Shown piece by piece: positions 1 through 7,922 of a DNA stretch of 14,607 bases. The position numbers were made by a program, and so were the translations under genes. The stretch is from NCBI GenBank assembly GCA_013215515.1, contig JABSPC010000026.1, positions 1 to 14,607 on the forward strand, read 5' to 3'. The notes below the pieces were generated by a model, which made no database searches, had not been told where the DNA came from, and saw only the letters and a program-made list of their open reading frames with translations. Numbering within the stretch: position 1 is the first letter of the stretch; the number at the start of each line of letters is the position of its first letter. Source of the DNA: Crocinitomicaceae bacterium. GTDB lineage: Bacteria > Bacteroidota > Bacteroidia > Flavobacteriales_D > Crocinitomicaceae.

Positions 1-67
1 CATGACTGATCCCCTTTAGTAGAATGTCATATTTTCACTAGTATCAAACAGATACAGTATATGGGAT

Positions 68-319
68 ATGGACAACGTAGTGAAACTTTTATTCAATGAC
101 GGTGAAAAATTAATTGAAGCCATTTCAGTTTCAAGTGTTTTTGACGGTGGCCAATTCTGGTTCACAGAAGAATTAACGTTTCCAAACGACAAAGGCGGTG
201 AGGTAGATGAAGAACCGTATTGGACAAAAACGGAAATCAACCGACTTAATTTAAAATGGACGGATGGCAAATTCTTCCCAAATGTGGAAGAACTTGATTT
301 TGACCAGGAAATAAATTAA
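68..319 (+). CDS. Small acidic hypothetical protein (83 aa)
   Basis: I do not recognise this family. The predicted product has 83 residues, is acidic and aromatic-rich, and has no signal peptide or membrane segment, so it is probably cytoplasmic. ATG 68 is the first ATG after two in-frame stops at 17-22. The charge pattern and the lack of low-complexity runs look like a real small protein, and its composition is more natural than that of the antisense frame over the same bases. It converges on the VWA gene, whose stop codon lies only 5 bases beyond this one, and I see no terminator hairpin between them. It may be the last gene of a unit that begins left of the window. Function unknown; moderate confidence that it is a gene. 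Confidence 0.55.
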   Translation: MDNVVKLLFNDGEKLIEAISVSSVFDGGQFWFTEELTFPNDKGGEVDEEPYWTKTEINRLNLKWTDGKFFPNVEELDFDQEIN

Positions 320-324
320 TCAAA

Positions 325-2628
325 CTATTCTCCTTCATAAATTGTCACCTCTTTAAGGGTTTCAAATGCATCTACATATTGTTGTAATCGATCGATGATT
401 GCTAAGAGTTCCTTAGGCTTGGCCTTTGGGAAAATGTTAGATATTTGATTGATTGCACTTTCTATCGCTTTTTGAGATGCCGCTTTATCGCCATTTTCAA
501 AAGCATTGGCCATTACTTTCATGGATTGATTTGCGACTGCAACGGCTAGTACTTTTTTGTGCTCCATATCGATTGTCATATCCAGTTCACCAGTAGCGTC
601 TGTCCACTCAGGATGTACTCTCTTTTTCAATTCTACTGGTTTTCCAGTAACGGCATCTGTATATGTCAACGTCACTATTACCGGTTCTTTGGTTATCGCT
701 CTGGTTGGGTCGATCAAGTCAAACTTCATCAAGGCCATCTGATTTAGACCTGGAAAAAGATTCGGAATTTCCAATTTCATTTGTCCTTTTGTAACCACTT
801 CATTGGTATAGCCATACAATTGACGGTAAACTATTTTATTGTTGTATTCCACAGTCAACGTTGCCTTTTTCGCCATTGGATATACAATACTTTCTAATTC
901 ATGTTGAAACACTTCTTGAATATGAGATGACGATCCCGCGAGGTGCAACAACCCTCCACCTGCCGAAGCCAATTGAGAGAGTAAAGCCTGATTATAATCT
1001 ATTCCAACTCCAACCGCCGAAAGCTCTATCCCTCCTTTTATTTGAGCCTTAGCAGCGGCAATCACTTGCTCAGGTGGTGTAGAACCGTATCCATCCGTAA
1101 GTAAGATCAACCTATTAATTGACGTTTCCGCTCTTAATTTCTTCACTTCCAAGAATCCTTTTATTAATCCCTCGTGGATGTTGGTTCCACCACCCGCGCG
1201 AATAGCATGGATAACGTCAATTATCTTTTTCTTATCCCCAACCAATGTCGCTGGAACCGCAAGAACGGCATCACTATCAAATACGATAATTGAAACCATA
1301 TCTTTTGCGTCCAATTGCTGAACAAATTCCAAAAGTGACCTCTTCAATTGTGTAATCCTGTCTCCACTCATTGATCCGCTCTTGTCAATTACAAAACAAA
1401 TGTTCAATGGCTCTTTCGACTTTCTCTTTGTTTTGGATCTCACTTTCAGACCAACTTCCAAGAGTGATTCTTTAGAATGTTCATTGAACTTTTGACCCCA
1501 CGAGCAGTAAAATTCAATGTCATTATTCGTTGGTTCAGGATATTGCTTCTGTACAAAACTGTGGATATCGTATTCTACAAGATCTCTAACCGAAGGGATG
1601 AAACTTTCAATGTCTGCCAAACGTGGATCAACAATATACTCTACAACTTCCTCTTTAAATCCAATGCCATTTACTTTAGAAAGGTCAATATTACCTGCAT
1701 CTCTTTGGTATTGAAAATCTACTTGGTAATTGTTTCGAATCGGCAACATAAATGTGACTTCGCCTTGATCATTTGTTTTTGCCTTGTAAACAGTATTTGA
1801 CTGCAGCATTCGGACGTAAACATCTTCATTAATTGCTTGCCCCCAGCCCTTACGAACCTTCAATTTTATTCGTGCATGGGACGAACACGGCTCAACGTCA
1901 GCAGGTAAATTTTGTGTGATAAATCGATCATTCTTGTCTTCAGTAAACATCCGTGGCTGATACATTATTCGCATCGTTGTCACCATCGGTCTTTTGTCGA
2001 AATCAATAAATTTTAAAGATTCAACTCCGTCAATGTCAATTTCGTAATTTTGACTTATTGGAATCTTAAACGTTACCGAACCATTTGCGTTTGTCTTGCT
2101 TTTATAGATTTGCTTCGTTTCGAAACAAACAAGAGAAACGGGAACTCTGGAATAGACTTTTTTATGCTGATCGAGTAATATAATACTAAGAACACTTTCC
2201 CTCTCACTTGGCTTTGTAGTTGGCGTAAGTCGTGATTGATCAACTGTGCTAAATTGAATTGTCCGTCGATCTGGAAGCGGTTTATTTGCTCTTTCCCAAC
2301 CAACAGGATCGTATGTCATTTGGCGCGTTGAGTTTCCTCCCCAAGCCGCATTTACTTCAAAACAGTTTCTCATTTCACCTACAGAACCTAACCAAAGGAC
2401 CCCATGATCAAATGTTGTTTTTATCATTCCTTGTGCATCTGTCTTGATTGAAACACGCTCATAAGTCTCAGATTCAATGAAAACAATATCACGCCCAACA
2501 TCAAGTCCACCTTGTAAAGTAGTGACTTTCATTTCGAAGGAAAATACTTGGGAGTTCTTTGGAGCAATCACTTGAGCTTCTGAATTCAAGCACGTTAGAA
2601 TAAATATACAGATAAAAAGAGTTCGCAT
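325..2628 (-). CDS. Secreted VWA-domain protein with tandem beta-sandwich modules
   Basis: The 767-residue product begins with a Sec signal peptide (hydrophobic residues about 4-14, cleavage near Ala18-Gln19). A von Willebrand factor A domain spans about 407-585 and has a complete metal-binding MIDAS: DxSxS at Asp415, Ser417 and Ser419, then Thr482 and Asp512. VWA domains of this kind bind a divalent metal and mediate protein-protein contact. Before it lie at least two, probably three, similar beta-rich modules (about 29-85, 146-200 and 253-310). The last two share a pattern of K-T-N, G, V-T-F, P-I, N-Y and a hydrophobic end, resembling carboxypeptidase-regulatory-like folds. Residues 590-767 form a further domain as in YfbK-like bacterial VWA proteins. 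There is no T9SS sorting domain and no convincing lipobox (Cys13 follows Thr), so it is probably periplasmic or surface-associated. Partner unknown. Confidence 0.9.
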   Translation of the reverse strand: MRTLFICIFILTCLNSEAQVIAPKNSQVFSFEMKVTTLQGGLDVGRDIVFIESETYERVSIKTDAQGMIKTTFDHGVLWLGSVGEMRNCFEVNAAWGGNSTRQMTYDPVGWERANKPLPDRRTIQFSTVDQSRLTPTTKPSERESVLSIILLDQHKKVYSRVPVSLVCFETKQIYKSKTNANGSVTFKIPISQNYEIDIDGVESLKFIDFDKRPMVTTMRIMYQPRMFTEDKNDRFITQNLPADVEPCSSHARIKLKVRKGWGQAINEDVYVRMLQSNTVYKAKTNDQGEVTFMLPIRNNYQVDFQYQRDAGNIDLSKVNGIGFKEEVVEYIVDPRLADIESFIPSVRDLVEYDIHSFVQKQYPEPTNNDIEFYCSWGQKFNEHSKESLLEVGLKVRSKTKRKSKEPLNICFVIDKSGSMSGDRITQLKRSLLEFVQQLDAKDMVSIIVFDSDAVLAVPATLVGDKKKIIDVIHAIRAGGGTNIHEGLIKGFLEVKKLRAETSINRLILLTDGYGSTPPEQVIAAAKAQIKGGIELSAVGVGIDYNQALLSQLASAGGGLLHLAGSSSHIQEVFQHELESIVYPMAKKATLTVEYNNKIVYRQLYGYTNEVVTKGQMKLEIPNLFPGLNQMALMKFDLIDPTRAITKEPVIVTLTYTDAVTGKPVELKKRVHPEWTDATGELDMTIDMEHKKVLAVAVANQSMKVMANAFENGDKAASQKAIESAINQISNIFPKAKPKELLAIIDRLQQYVDAFETLKEVTIYEGE

Positions 2629-2763
2629 AGTTTGAGAGTTTATTACATAACATCAACTCAAATTTTTGGTTACAAATCCCTTCTCAAAACGTAAGTTTCA
2701 TTTGTTCCAAAACCCTATCTTAGCTACTCTTAAAACGGGCCCAAATAAAATTTAAGAAAACGT

Positions 2764-3087
2764 ATGTTAGGATTAATTGTACTTTATTGGATTGGAAAAG
2801 GGCACTACAATTTAGCCAATAAACACCTGAGATCTGGTTGGCTGTATGCCATAATAGGAGTTGCGATATACTATGCTGGGACATTAATCGCAGGAATTAT
2901 CATTGTGTTAGCCGCAGGCTTTTCAGGTGCGCAATGGATACATACCACCCCTGATATAATGCTAGGACTACTGGGAGTTCCATTTGGGTTAGCTGCGACC
3001 TGGGGTTTTAGAGCAATTATGAAAAAGCAATGGGAAAAGGCGGAAAAAGCTCCAGTAACTGAATTGCTCGATGATGGAGAAATTTAG
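2764..3087 (+). CDS. Small inner-membrane protein, unknown function (107 aa)
   Basis: The product has a short hydrophobic N-terminus (about residues 1-11), then a Tyr/His/Asn-containing amphipathic stretch around 13-24. A long hydrophobic segment covers about 28-54, and another covers about 63-83 with Gly/Leu content. The tail is charged (KKQWEKAEK, then acidic residues) and ends in the cytoplasm or periplasm. The F/Y-x-LA and W-L-Y-A-I-I-G-V pattern recalls short uncharacterised membrane proteins common in Flavobacteriales, but I cannot assign a role. It is divergent from the VWA gene, with a 135-base shared upstream region, and lies 149 bases before the OmpA-like gene. No signal-peptidase site is evident. 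I infer an integral membrane protein with two to three helices. Confidence 0.75.
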   Translation: MLGLIVLYWIGKGHYNLANKHLRSGWLYAIIGVAIYYAGTLIAGIIIVLAAGFSGAQWIHTTPDIMLGLLGVPFGLAATWGFRAIMKKQWEKAEKAPVTELLDDGEI

Positions 3088-3169
3088 ATCATTATTTTCC
3101 TCAGAATTAACTGGAAAGATTAAAAAAACCAAGTTGTTTTAAAAAAAACCTACCTACGGTAGAGCTATG

Positions 3170-3196
3170 AGATTGAAGAAAAACTTGTAATCTTTT
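3170..3196 (+). terminator. Weak candidate terminator after the membrane protein gene
   Basis: The arms AGATT (3170-3174) and AATCT (3189-3193) can pair. Inside them AAG (3176-3178) pairs with CTT (3184-3186) around an A5 loop, and TTTT follows. The stem is short and AT-rich with an internal loop, so this is only a possible terminator for the gene ending at 3087. A separate small hairpin, CTACC/GGTAG with a 3-base loop, lies just before it at 3150-3162. Confidence 0.25.
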
Positions 3197-3236
3197 CGAA
3201 GTAAGGTCGTTACATAATTAATTCAAACCAATTTTC

Positions 3237-4628
3237 ATGAAACATCTTCTACTCCAACTCATGGTGCTAGGTGCACTATCTTCTTTTCAAGCGAATGGGC
3301 AAATTTGCAAGCCAGCAATTTCAGTCTACTTCGAGACGGGTCGTTCCGATTTATTCGTTTCAGAATACAATCGTTTAGATGCTGTAATTGCCAAAATGGA
3401 CCCCCAAAGTGACTACCTTTTAGAGATTTACGGATTTACGGATAGTGATGCTGACAAAGACTATAATTTAAAGTTATCGACAAATCGAGCTGAGGAAATT
3501 GAAATTTACATCCGCGAACAATTCGCAGGAGAAATTAGCTCTGTTCAAATCCTTCCTAAAGGCGAAGAAGATCCTAAATTTTCAAATAATTCTGACGGCA
3601 CCAAAAAATTAAACCGACGTGTTGATGTAGTAATGTTCCCAACCAAAGACGGGAAGGTTACTATCACAGCCGATAGAGGAACTGAAGTTGAAATCGCACT
3701 TGACTATTTCGGTAATTGTCCAATTTGCGAATCAAAACCAGAAATTCAAGAAGTAAGTTCAAACGCAGAAGCAGCGACCTTGGGAATCTCACTAATGACA
3801 AGAAATGGCGGCAATTTACAAACAGGTGGAATGATGAAAATGACGCATACCTGCGAAGATGTAGATCCATGTAGTCAAAGTACAATTCGAATTCCTGCAG
3901 ACCAACTTGATCCAAGAATGAAAGTTTGGCAGTCAATTGACACTCTCGGAGGCGTTCGGTGGGTGCAGCGAACAATTCCAATGGAATATTCAGCTGATGG
4001 CGATTTTTACATTATGCAGATTCCTTGTTTCAGAGGTGGCGGTGGTTATAACGTTGATTTAAAAATTCCAACACCCGAGATTATCACACCTCACTTCACT
4101 TTGAACAGAATCACAGTTTTGGATAGCTTGAACGAAAAAATAAAGGTTTCCTCTGGAGATAGTGAAAGTACAACTGCCACGGCTCAATATGGACCGGACT
4201 GGAATGATTTACATAAAATCCGTCACGTTTCAGATGAAGAAGGAATACGATATATTTTCAAGAAAATGATCACTCCGAAATACTGGAATGAAGATGAATC
4301 TGTGGTAACTCTTCTTGCAAAAGAATACAGTAAACATGTTCTCCTGACGGATACGACAATTCTCTTGAAACGTCCTTGGAATTCCAGAAATGCAAATCTT
4401 TACATTCCAGTGATTGACTCTATGTACAGGGTGAAATTACAACACAAGAAGAACAGAGTCTATAAATACAAAAAGATCGAAGCCAAATCAGTCATCGCTG
4501 CTTGTTCGAAAAAGAACCCAAATAAATGCATCAAATTGGAAGAATCTGCACTTAAAATAAAGTGGAACAAAAAGAACAAAGAGCTCAGAATCAAAATTCG
4601 CCGCTCAGCCATTAAGGAGCTTGGATAA
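3237..4628 (+). CDS. Secreted protein with N-terminal OmpA-like domain and basic tail
   Basis: The 463-residue product has a Sec signal peptide (hydrophobic about 4-16, cleavage near Gly21-Gln22). An OmpA C-like peptidoglycan-binding domain occupies about 28-134. The core motif GFTDSDADKDYNLKLSTNRA places Asp69 and Arg84 15 residues apart, as in the diaminopimelate-binding pair of OmpA family proteins, and the closing N-R-R-V-D-V-V strand is present. In most family members this domain is at the C-terminus; here about 330 further residues of no recognised family follow. That region contains a CxxC pair (Cys161, Cys164) and Cys206, 212, 264, 423 and 431. The last 63 residues hold 21 Lys/Arg against 5 acidic residues. 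I infer a periplasmic or outer-membrane protein tethered to peptidoglycan; the role of the C-terminal region is unknown. Confidence 0.85.
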   Translation: MKHLLLQLMVLGALSSFQANGQICKPAISVYFETGRSDLFVSEYNRLDAVIAKMDPQSDYLLEIYGFTDSDADKDYNLKLSTNRAEEIEIYIREQFAGEISSVQILPKGEEDPKFSNNSDGTKKLNRRVDVVMFPTKDGKVTITADRGTEVEIALDYFGNCPICESKPEIQEVSSNAEAATLGISLMTRNGGNLQTGGMMKMTHTCEDVDPCSQSTIRIPADQLDPRMKVWQSIDTLGGVRWVQRTIPMEYSADGDFYIMQIPCFRGGGGYNVDLKIPTPEIITPHFTLNRITVLDSLNEKIKVSSGDSESTTATAQYGPDWNDLHKIRHVSDEEGIRYIFKKMITPKYWNEDESVVTLLAKEYSKHVLLTDTTILLKRPWNSRNANLYIPVIDSMYRVKLQHKKNRVYKYKKIEAKSVIAACSKKNPNKCIKLEESALKIKWNKKNKELRIKIRRSAIKELG

Positions 4629-4630
4629 TG

Positions 4631-4681
4631 TTAAATTTCAGCAGTATTTGTTTTCATGCCTTTGTCACTTGCTGAATTTAA
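4631..4681. repeat. Long bulged inverted repeat just after the OmpA-like gene
   Basis: TTAAATTTCAGCA (4631-4643) and TGCTGAATTTAA (4670-4681) are complementary over 12 base pairs with a single bulged T. The loop is 26 bases and starts only 2 bases after the stop codon of the upstream gene. There is no T-tract directly behind it, so it is not by itself a standard terminator; it could protect the 3' end of the mRNA. A 12-base perfect palindrome, TGAAAATTTTCA, lies at 4702-4713, between this repeat and the terminator. Confidence 0.6.
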
Positions 4682-4721
4682 GCTTACAAAAAAACACATT
4701 TTGAAAATTTTCACAAAAACC

Positions 4722-4761
4722 CGTCTCGGCCCGGCTCAACTCAGACGAGACGCTTTTTTTT
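4722..4761 (+). terminator. Intrinsic terminator of the OmpA-like gene
   Basis: CGTCTCG (4722-4728) pairs perfectly with CGAGACG (4746-4752). The loop is 17 bases, and a run of eight T follows at 4754-4761. It lies about 95 bases after the stop codon of the OmpA-like gene and well before the haemoglobin gene, so the two genes are separate transcription units. A short reading frame running through this hairpin is not credible as a gene. Confidence 0.85.
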
Positions 4762-4879
4762 GCCTTCAACTTTCGAATGAATTGCCTGAAGTTTCATCCA
4801 TCCAAACCACCGTACTGGAAATCGACGATTGCGCTTCAATTAAATTGACATAAATCATATTTATTGATGGCCGATTGCG

Positions 4880-4887
4880 TAATTTTG
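4880..4887 (+). promoter_or_regulatory. Candidate Bacteroidota -7 element before the haemoglobin gene
   Basis: TAATTTTG matches the Bacteroidota -7 consensus TAnnTTTG exactly and ends 18 bases before the ATG of the haemoglobin gene. This would give a very short leader of about 12 bases. I do not see a good -33 TTG/TTTG at the expected spacing; the nearest TTG, at 4864-4866, is too close. The element may be right by position, but it could be chance in AT-rich DNA. Confidence 0.35.
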
Positions 4888-4905
4888 TGCTACAATTTGT
4901 AAGAC

Positions 4906-5253
4906 ATGAGAGACATTGCAAATGAAGAGGATGTTGAATTGTTTATTAGATCGTTTTACGGCAAAGCACTTCATGATGAGCGACTAGCGCCATTTTTCAA
5001 ACACATGGATTTTGAAAACCATGTTCCTAAAATGATTCATTTTTGGGCATTCGTTTTATTGGATAGAGGCGGATACAAAACTGATGTCACCCAACTTCAT
5101 TTGAACATGCCAATTAAAAAAGAACATTTCGATATATGGATTGAACTTTTCAACGGCACAATCGATAGCTTATTTGAAGGCGAAAAGGCAAAAGCAGCCA
5201 AGGAAAGAGCATTTGTGATGCGTTCGACAATAGAAAGTAAAATCAACTCATGA
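4906..5253 (+). CDS. Group III truncated haemoglobin
   Basis: The 115-residue cytoplasmic protein matches the compact 2-on-2 globin fold of group III truncated haemoglobins, which bind haem and O2 or NO and are linked to nitrosative stress or microaerobic life. Residues that align with Campylobacter jejuni Ctb, from memory, are Tyr18 (B10, in FY), His39 (E7, seven residues before the HFW Phe), His65 (F8 proximal haem ligand, in LHL) and Trp78 (G8, in FDIWIELF). Typical family motifs FWAFVLL, HLNMPI and HFDIW are present. It is slightly shorter than Ctb, with a brief C-terminus. It is probably monocistronic, behind the terminator at 4722-4761. A possible 31-codon frame overlaps its stop codon (ATGA at 5250-5253). 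Confidence 0.9.
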   Translation: MRDIANEEDVELFIRSFYGKALHDERLAPFFKHMDFENHVPKMIHFWAFVLLDRGGYKTDVTQLHLNMPIKKEHFDIWIELFNGTIDSLFEGEKAKAAKERAFVMRSTIESKINS

Positions 5254-5447
5254 ATCAGGTTCAGGCTGGAAACTGCAATTGTATCTATCGGAATTCGAAC
5301 TTTGATCTCAAGACAGGTCGAAGGGGGCTTCCTCAGTTTATTTGACTAAAAATATATTATGCGTTTCGGATAAAGTCTGAAGCTTTATCATAATCAGTCA
5401 TCAACTCAATTTTCATTTTATATACATACTTCAAGGAATAAAACAAT

Positions 5448-5479
5448 TAGAGGGCATCGATTTTGCTCAATGCCCTCTA
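5448..5479 (-). terminator. Intrinsic terminator of the secreted metallopeptidase
   Basis: TAGAGGGCAT (5448-5457) and ATGCCCTCTA (5470-5479) form a perfect 10-base-pair stem with a 12-base loop. On the minus strand it is followed by a T-rich stretch (ATTGTTTTATT), and it lies 17 bases after the stop codon of the peptidase gene. On the plus strand the downstream side is not T-rich, so it mainly serves the minus-strand gene. It may also block read-through from the haemoglobin gene. Confidence 0.8.
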
Positions 5480-5496
5480 TCAATCTAGAATATTGT

Positions 5497-7797
5497 TTAC
5501 TGAAGTACAATCTTAAACAACTGAGTGTTGTCCTCTTGATTCACTTTAAGGAAATAAACACCTTTACTTTCGTTTCCAATGTTGATTAAAATCTCATGAG
5601 CGTTAATTCCGATTTCTTCTTTAATCATTCTTCCATCCAAACTTGTAATTGTGTAATCAATCAAAGACGTACCGTTTTCGATTACAATACTAAATTCTCC
5701 TTGAGATGGATTAGGGAACACAGATATATTGTTTCCGTTAATTTCATTGAGTCCAATCATTGAAACGTAATCACATCCTGAAGTTTCAGTACAACCATTT
5801 ATCGTAATTTCAACTGCATAATTTCCTGAAGTTGTTGCCGTATAACTTTGATTCGTCGCTCCTGGAATTGTTACATCACCATTATCACAGTCAATCCACT
5901 GATATGTCGCTCCATTCACATCAGCAGTCAAGGTTTGATCCAAAACTGTCAACGAAGTATTAATTGCTGGCGCAAGCGTTAAGTTGATTGTTATTGTACT
6001 GTCACATCCGTTTGCAGCTGGCAGAATCTCTGTTCCAGTTAAATTGTTCTCATCATACGTTGTTCCATTAACAATTACGGTTTCTCCTGAACAAATTGTA
6101 GTGTTAATTGAACTAGATGCTCCTGGAATTGCTGGAAGAACATATCCTGTTGCTGTAAATTCCTGTGTAAAGACATCAACATCCGCACAAGTGTATCCCA
6201 TATCAATAGCAGCTTGTCTAACCGCAATAGCAGCGTCTTGCTGACTTGTTGAACTTCCTGTCATTCCCAATCCTTCTAAAAAGGCTTTGTCTACCTTTTC
6301 TCTTCCAATGATATCATAAATTCGCATTAACGTTGTCGCCCAAATTTGACCATCGGTATGAATTGAACCTGTCAAACCACCTGGGTACAAAGCTGTATAA
6401 TTCGTGATTCGTCCGCCCCAGAATGGATTGTGTCCATCCCAGCTAAACATCCAGTTGTATTCAGGATCAGCAGACGCCCATTGACCTAAGCTTCTTGAGT
6501 ATGATGTTGCCCAATAGTCTCCAGACCCTTCGCTCAATCCATTAACTTGAGATATATTCCCTGCAGTCAACCAATCGTGTATCCCGTGTCCTAATTCATG
6601 TAACACAACATCTGCATCCTCAGCGTCATCAACTCCGCCTTCTCCAAAAGAAATTTGTCCAGAACCTCCTAAATAGTGTGAGTTATCAGCACCATTCAAT
6701 CCACTTGGATCAAATTTCACGCCTCCTGAATATTGGAAAGGCATTAATGCAATATTCAATGTATCATTGATATATCTCATGCTCCCATCAATGTGATAGT
6801 AACAGTTCACCGCTTCGAAAGCGTCATCATCTCTAGAAAAATTGAAATTGCTTGAAGCTTGTGAAAACAGACCGTTATTTGGTGATTCAAAATCTTCAAT
6901 TTCTGCATACGGCCCAACAAGTTCATACATTGATCCTGTAAAATTAATTTCATAAAGCGTTACAGTTGACATTGTAGCATCAAAAGTAGCATTCGTAGCA
7001 TCATTATTGTCAAGGTAAGCTCCAGCATATTGTGCCAAATCAACTGACAATGGGTCTGGAATAAAAACAATTCCAGATCCATTAACTGGTGGTGGAACTG
7101 AACAAATTGAACTGACATGGTCTTTATGATTACAAGCTTTATTAGCCGCTTTTAAAATATCACCGTTCTCAGCATTGACAAGAACTTCCCAGCTTCCTAA
7201 TGGAAACTCAGGCTCAAGAACAACTTTATACATGAGAACCGTACTTTCCTCTCTGCTAAACACTTGCAATTCACTCGATACGAAACCAGTTGTGCCTGTA
7301 GCACCAATTGCATTCGTTGCGAAAATCAAGGCAACCTCTTCCATAATCGCTGGTGTAACATCAATCTCTTGAACCGAAGCATCAAGTGTGTTACTTACAT
7401 AAGTCACTTCATTCTTTGGAGAAATATGTACAACTATTTCAGACATATAAACGGGCAGTCCATTACTGAGTTGGTACATTCTAACTGTTGAACCCGACGC
7501 TCCTGTTCGACTCGAGTAAACAACTAAATCTGAAAGCTGACTTATTTTAAGAACTTCCCTATTCTTCTGGATCCAATCATAAGCCATTTCTTCAGGGGTA
7601 TTCCCTTCCACAGCATCATTTAACCCCGTAAACAAAAGAGGCGTATTGTTTTTTACACTTAATTTAATGCCCTCTTTTTCATAAAACGGGATCTCATCAT
7701 TTGGATAAGAATTTCCGGAGTTTTTAGTGTCTTGAGATATTCCCGCAAATGAAATTACAAACTCGAAAATAGATGCGGATAGAGTTTTAACAGTCAT
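5497..7797 (-). CDS. Secreted zinc metallopeptidase (M36/M4-like) with T9SS sorting domain
   Basis: The 766-residue product is a gluzincin-type zinc endopeptidase. A fungalysin/thermolysin-like propeptide region lies at about 40-217, and the catalytic domain at about 225-555. The zinc motif is HELGH (His400, Glu401, His404), and Glu423 in GLSEGSGD is the likely third ligand. A downstream SIHTDGQIWA motif (His480) resembles the second active-site region of M36/M4 enzymes. After the catalytic domain come one or two Ig-like segments (about 558-680, with the C-D-S-T-I-T-I-N-L-T pattern common in flavobacterial adhesin-like proteins). A type A T9SS sorting domain follows, starting near FPNPS (Phe694) and ending with G-V-Y-F-L-K-V and K-I-V-L-Q. 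I infer export through Sec then T9SS, with the sorting domain removed at the surface. The N-terminus (cleavage near Ser21-Gln22) has a Glu in its hydrophobic stretch, so it is a weak signal peptide. Confidence 0.9.
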   Translation of the reverse strand: MTVKTLSASIFEFVISFAGISQDTKNSGNSYPNDEIPFYEKEGIKLSVKNNTPLLFTGLNDAVEGNTPEEMAYDWIQKNREVLKISQLSDLVVYSSRTGASGSTVRMYQLSNGLPVYMSEIVVHISPKNEVTYVSNTLDASVQEIDVTPAIMEEVALIFATNAIGATGTTGFVSSELQVFSREESTVLMYKVVLEPEFPLGSWEVLVNAENGDILKAANKACNHKDHVSSICSVPPPVNGSGIVFIPDPLSVDLAQYAGAYLDNNDATNATFDATMSTVTLYEINFTGSMYELVGPYAEIEDFESPNNGLFSQASSNFNFSRDDDAFEAVNCYYHIDGSMRYINDTLNIALMPFQYSGGVKFDPSGLNGADNSHYLGGSGQISFGEGGVDDAEDADVVLHELGHGIHDWLTAGNISQVNGLSEGSGDYWATSYSRSLGQWASADPEYNWMFSWDGHNPFWGGRITNYTALYPGGLTGSIHTDGQIWATTLMRIYDIIGREKVDKAFLEGLGMTGSSTSQQDAAIAVRQAAIDMGYTCADVDVFTQEFTATGYVLPAIPGASSSINTTICSGETVIVNGTTYDENNLTGTEILPAANGCDSTITINLTLAPAINTSLTVLDQTLTADVNGATYQWIDCDNGDVTIPGATNQSYTATTSGNYAVEITINGCTETSGCDYVSMIGLNEINGNNISVFPNPSQGEFSIVIENGTSLIDYTITSLDGRMIKEEIGINAHEILINIGNESKGVYFLKVNQEDNTQLFKIVLQ

Positions 7798-7922
7798 AAG
7801 AAATAGCTTTAGTGCAATAAAAGAAAGACATTTCTAAGATTATTCCTAATTACTCAATCACGTATCTGTTCAATTATGGTATTGCTATGATGGATTAAAT
7901 GATTTTCTCGGACTTGGGATAA

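Noticed and set aside
16..270. 84-codon minus-strand frame opposite the small acidic gene
   Set aside because: Ser/Thr/Phe-rich, shadow-like composition; the plus-strand frame over the same bases looks more like a protein.
4656..4853. 65-codon plus-strand frame between the OmpA-like gene and the haemoglobin gene
   Set aside because: It runs straight through the inverted repeat and the intrinsic terminator with its T-tract, and its product has no family resemblance.
5255..5335. Possible tRNA on the minus strand, because of a GTTCGAATTCC-like T-loop
   Set aside because: The bases flanking the loop do not pair into a T-stem, and no acceptor or anticodon stem can be formed.
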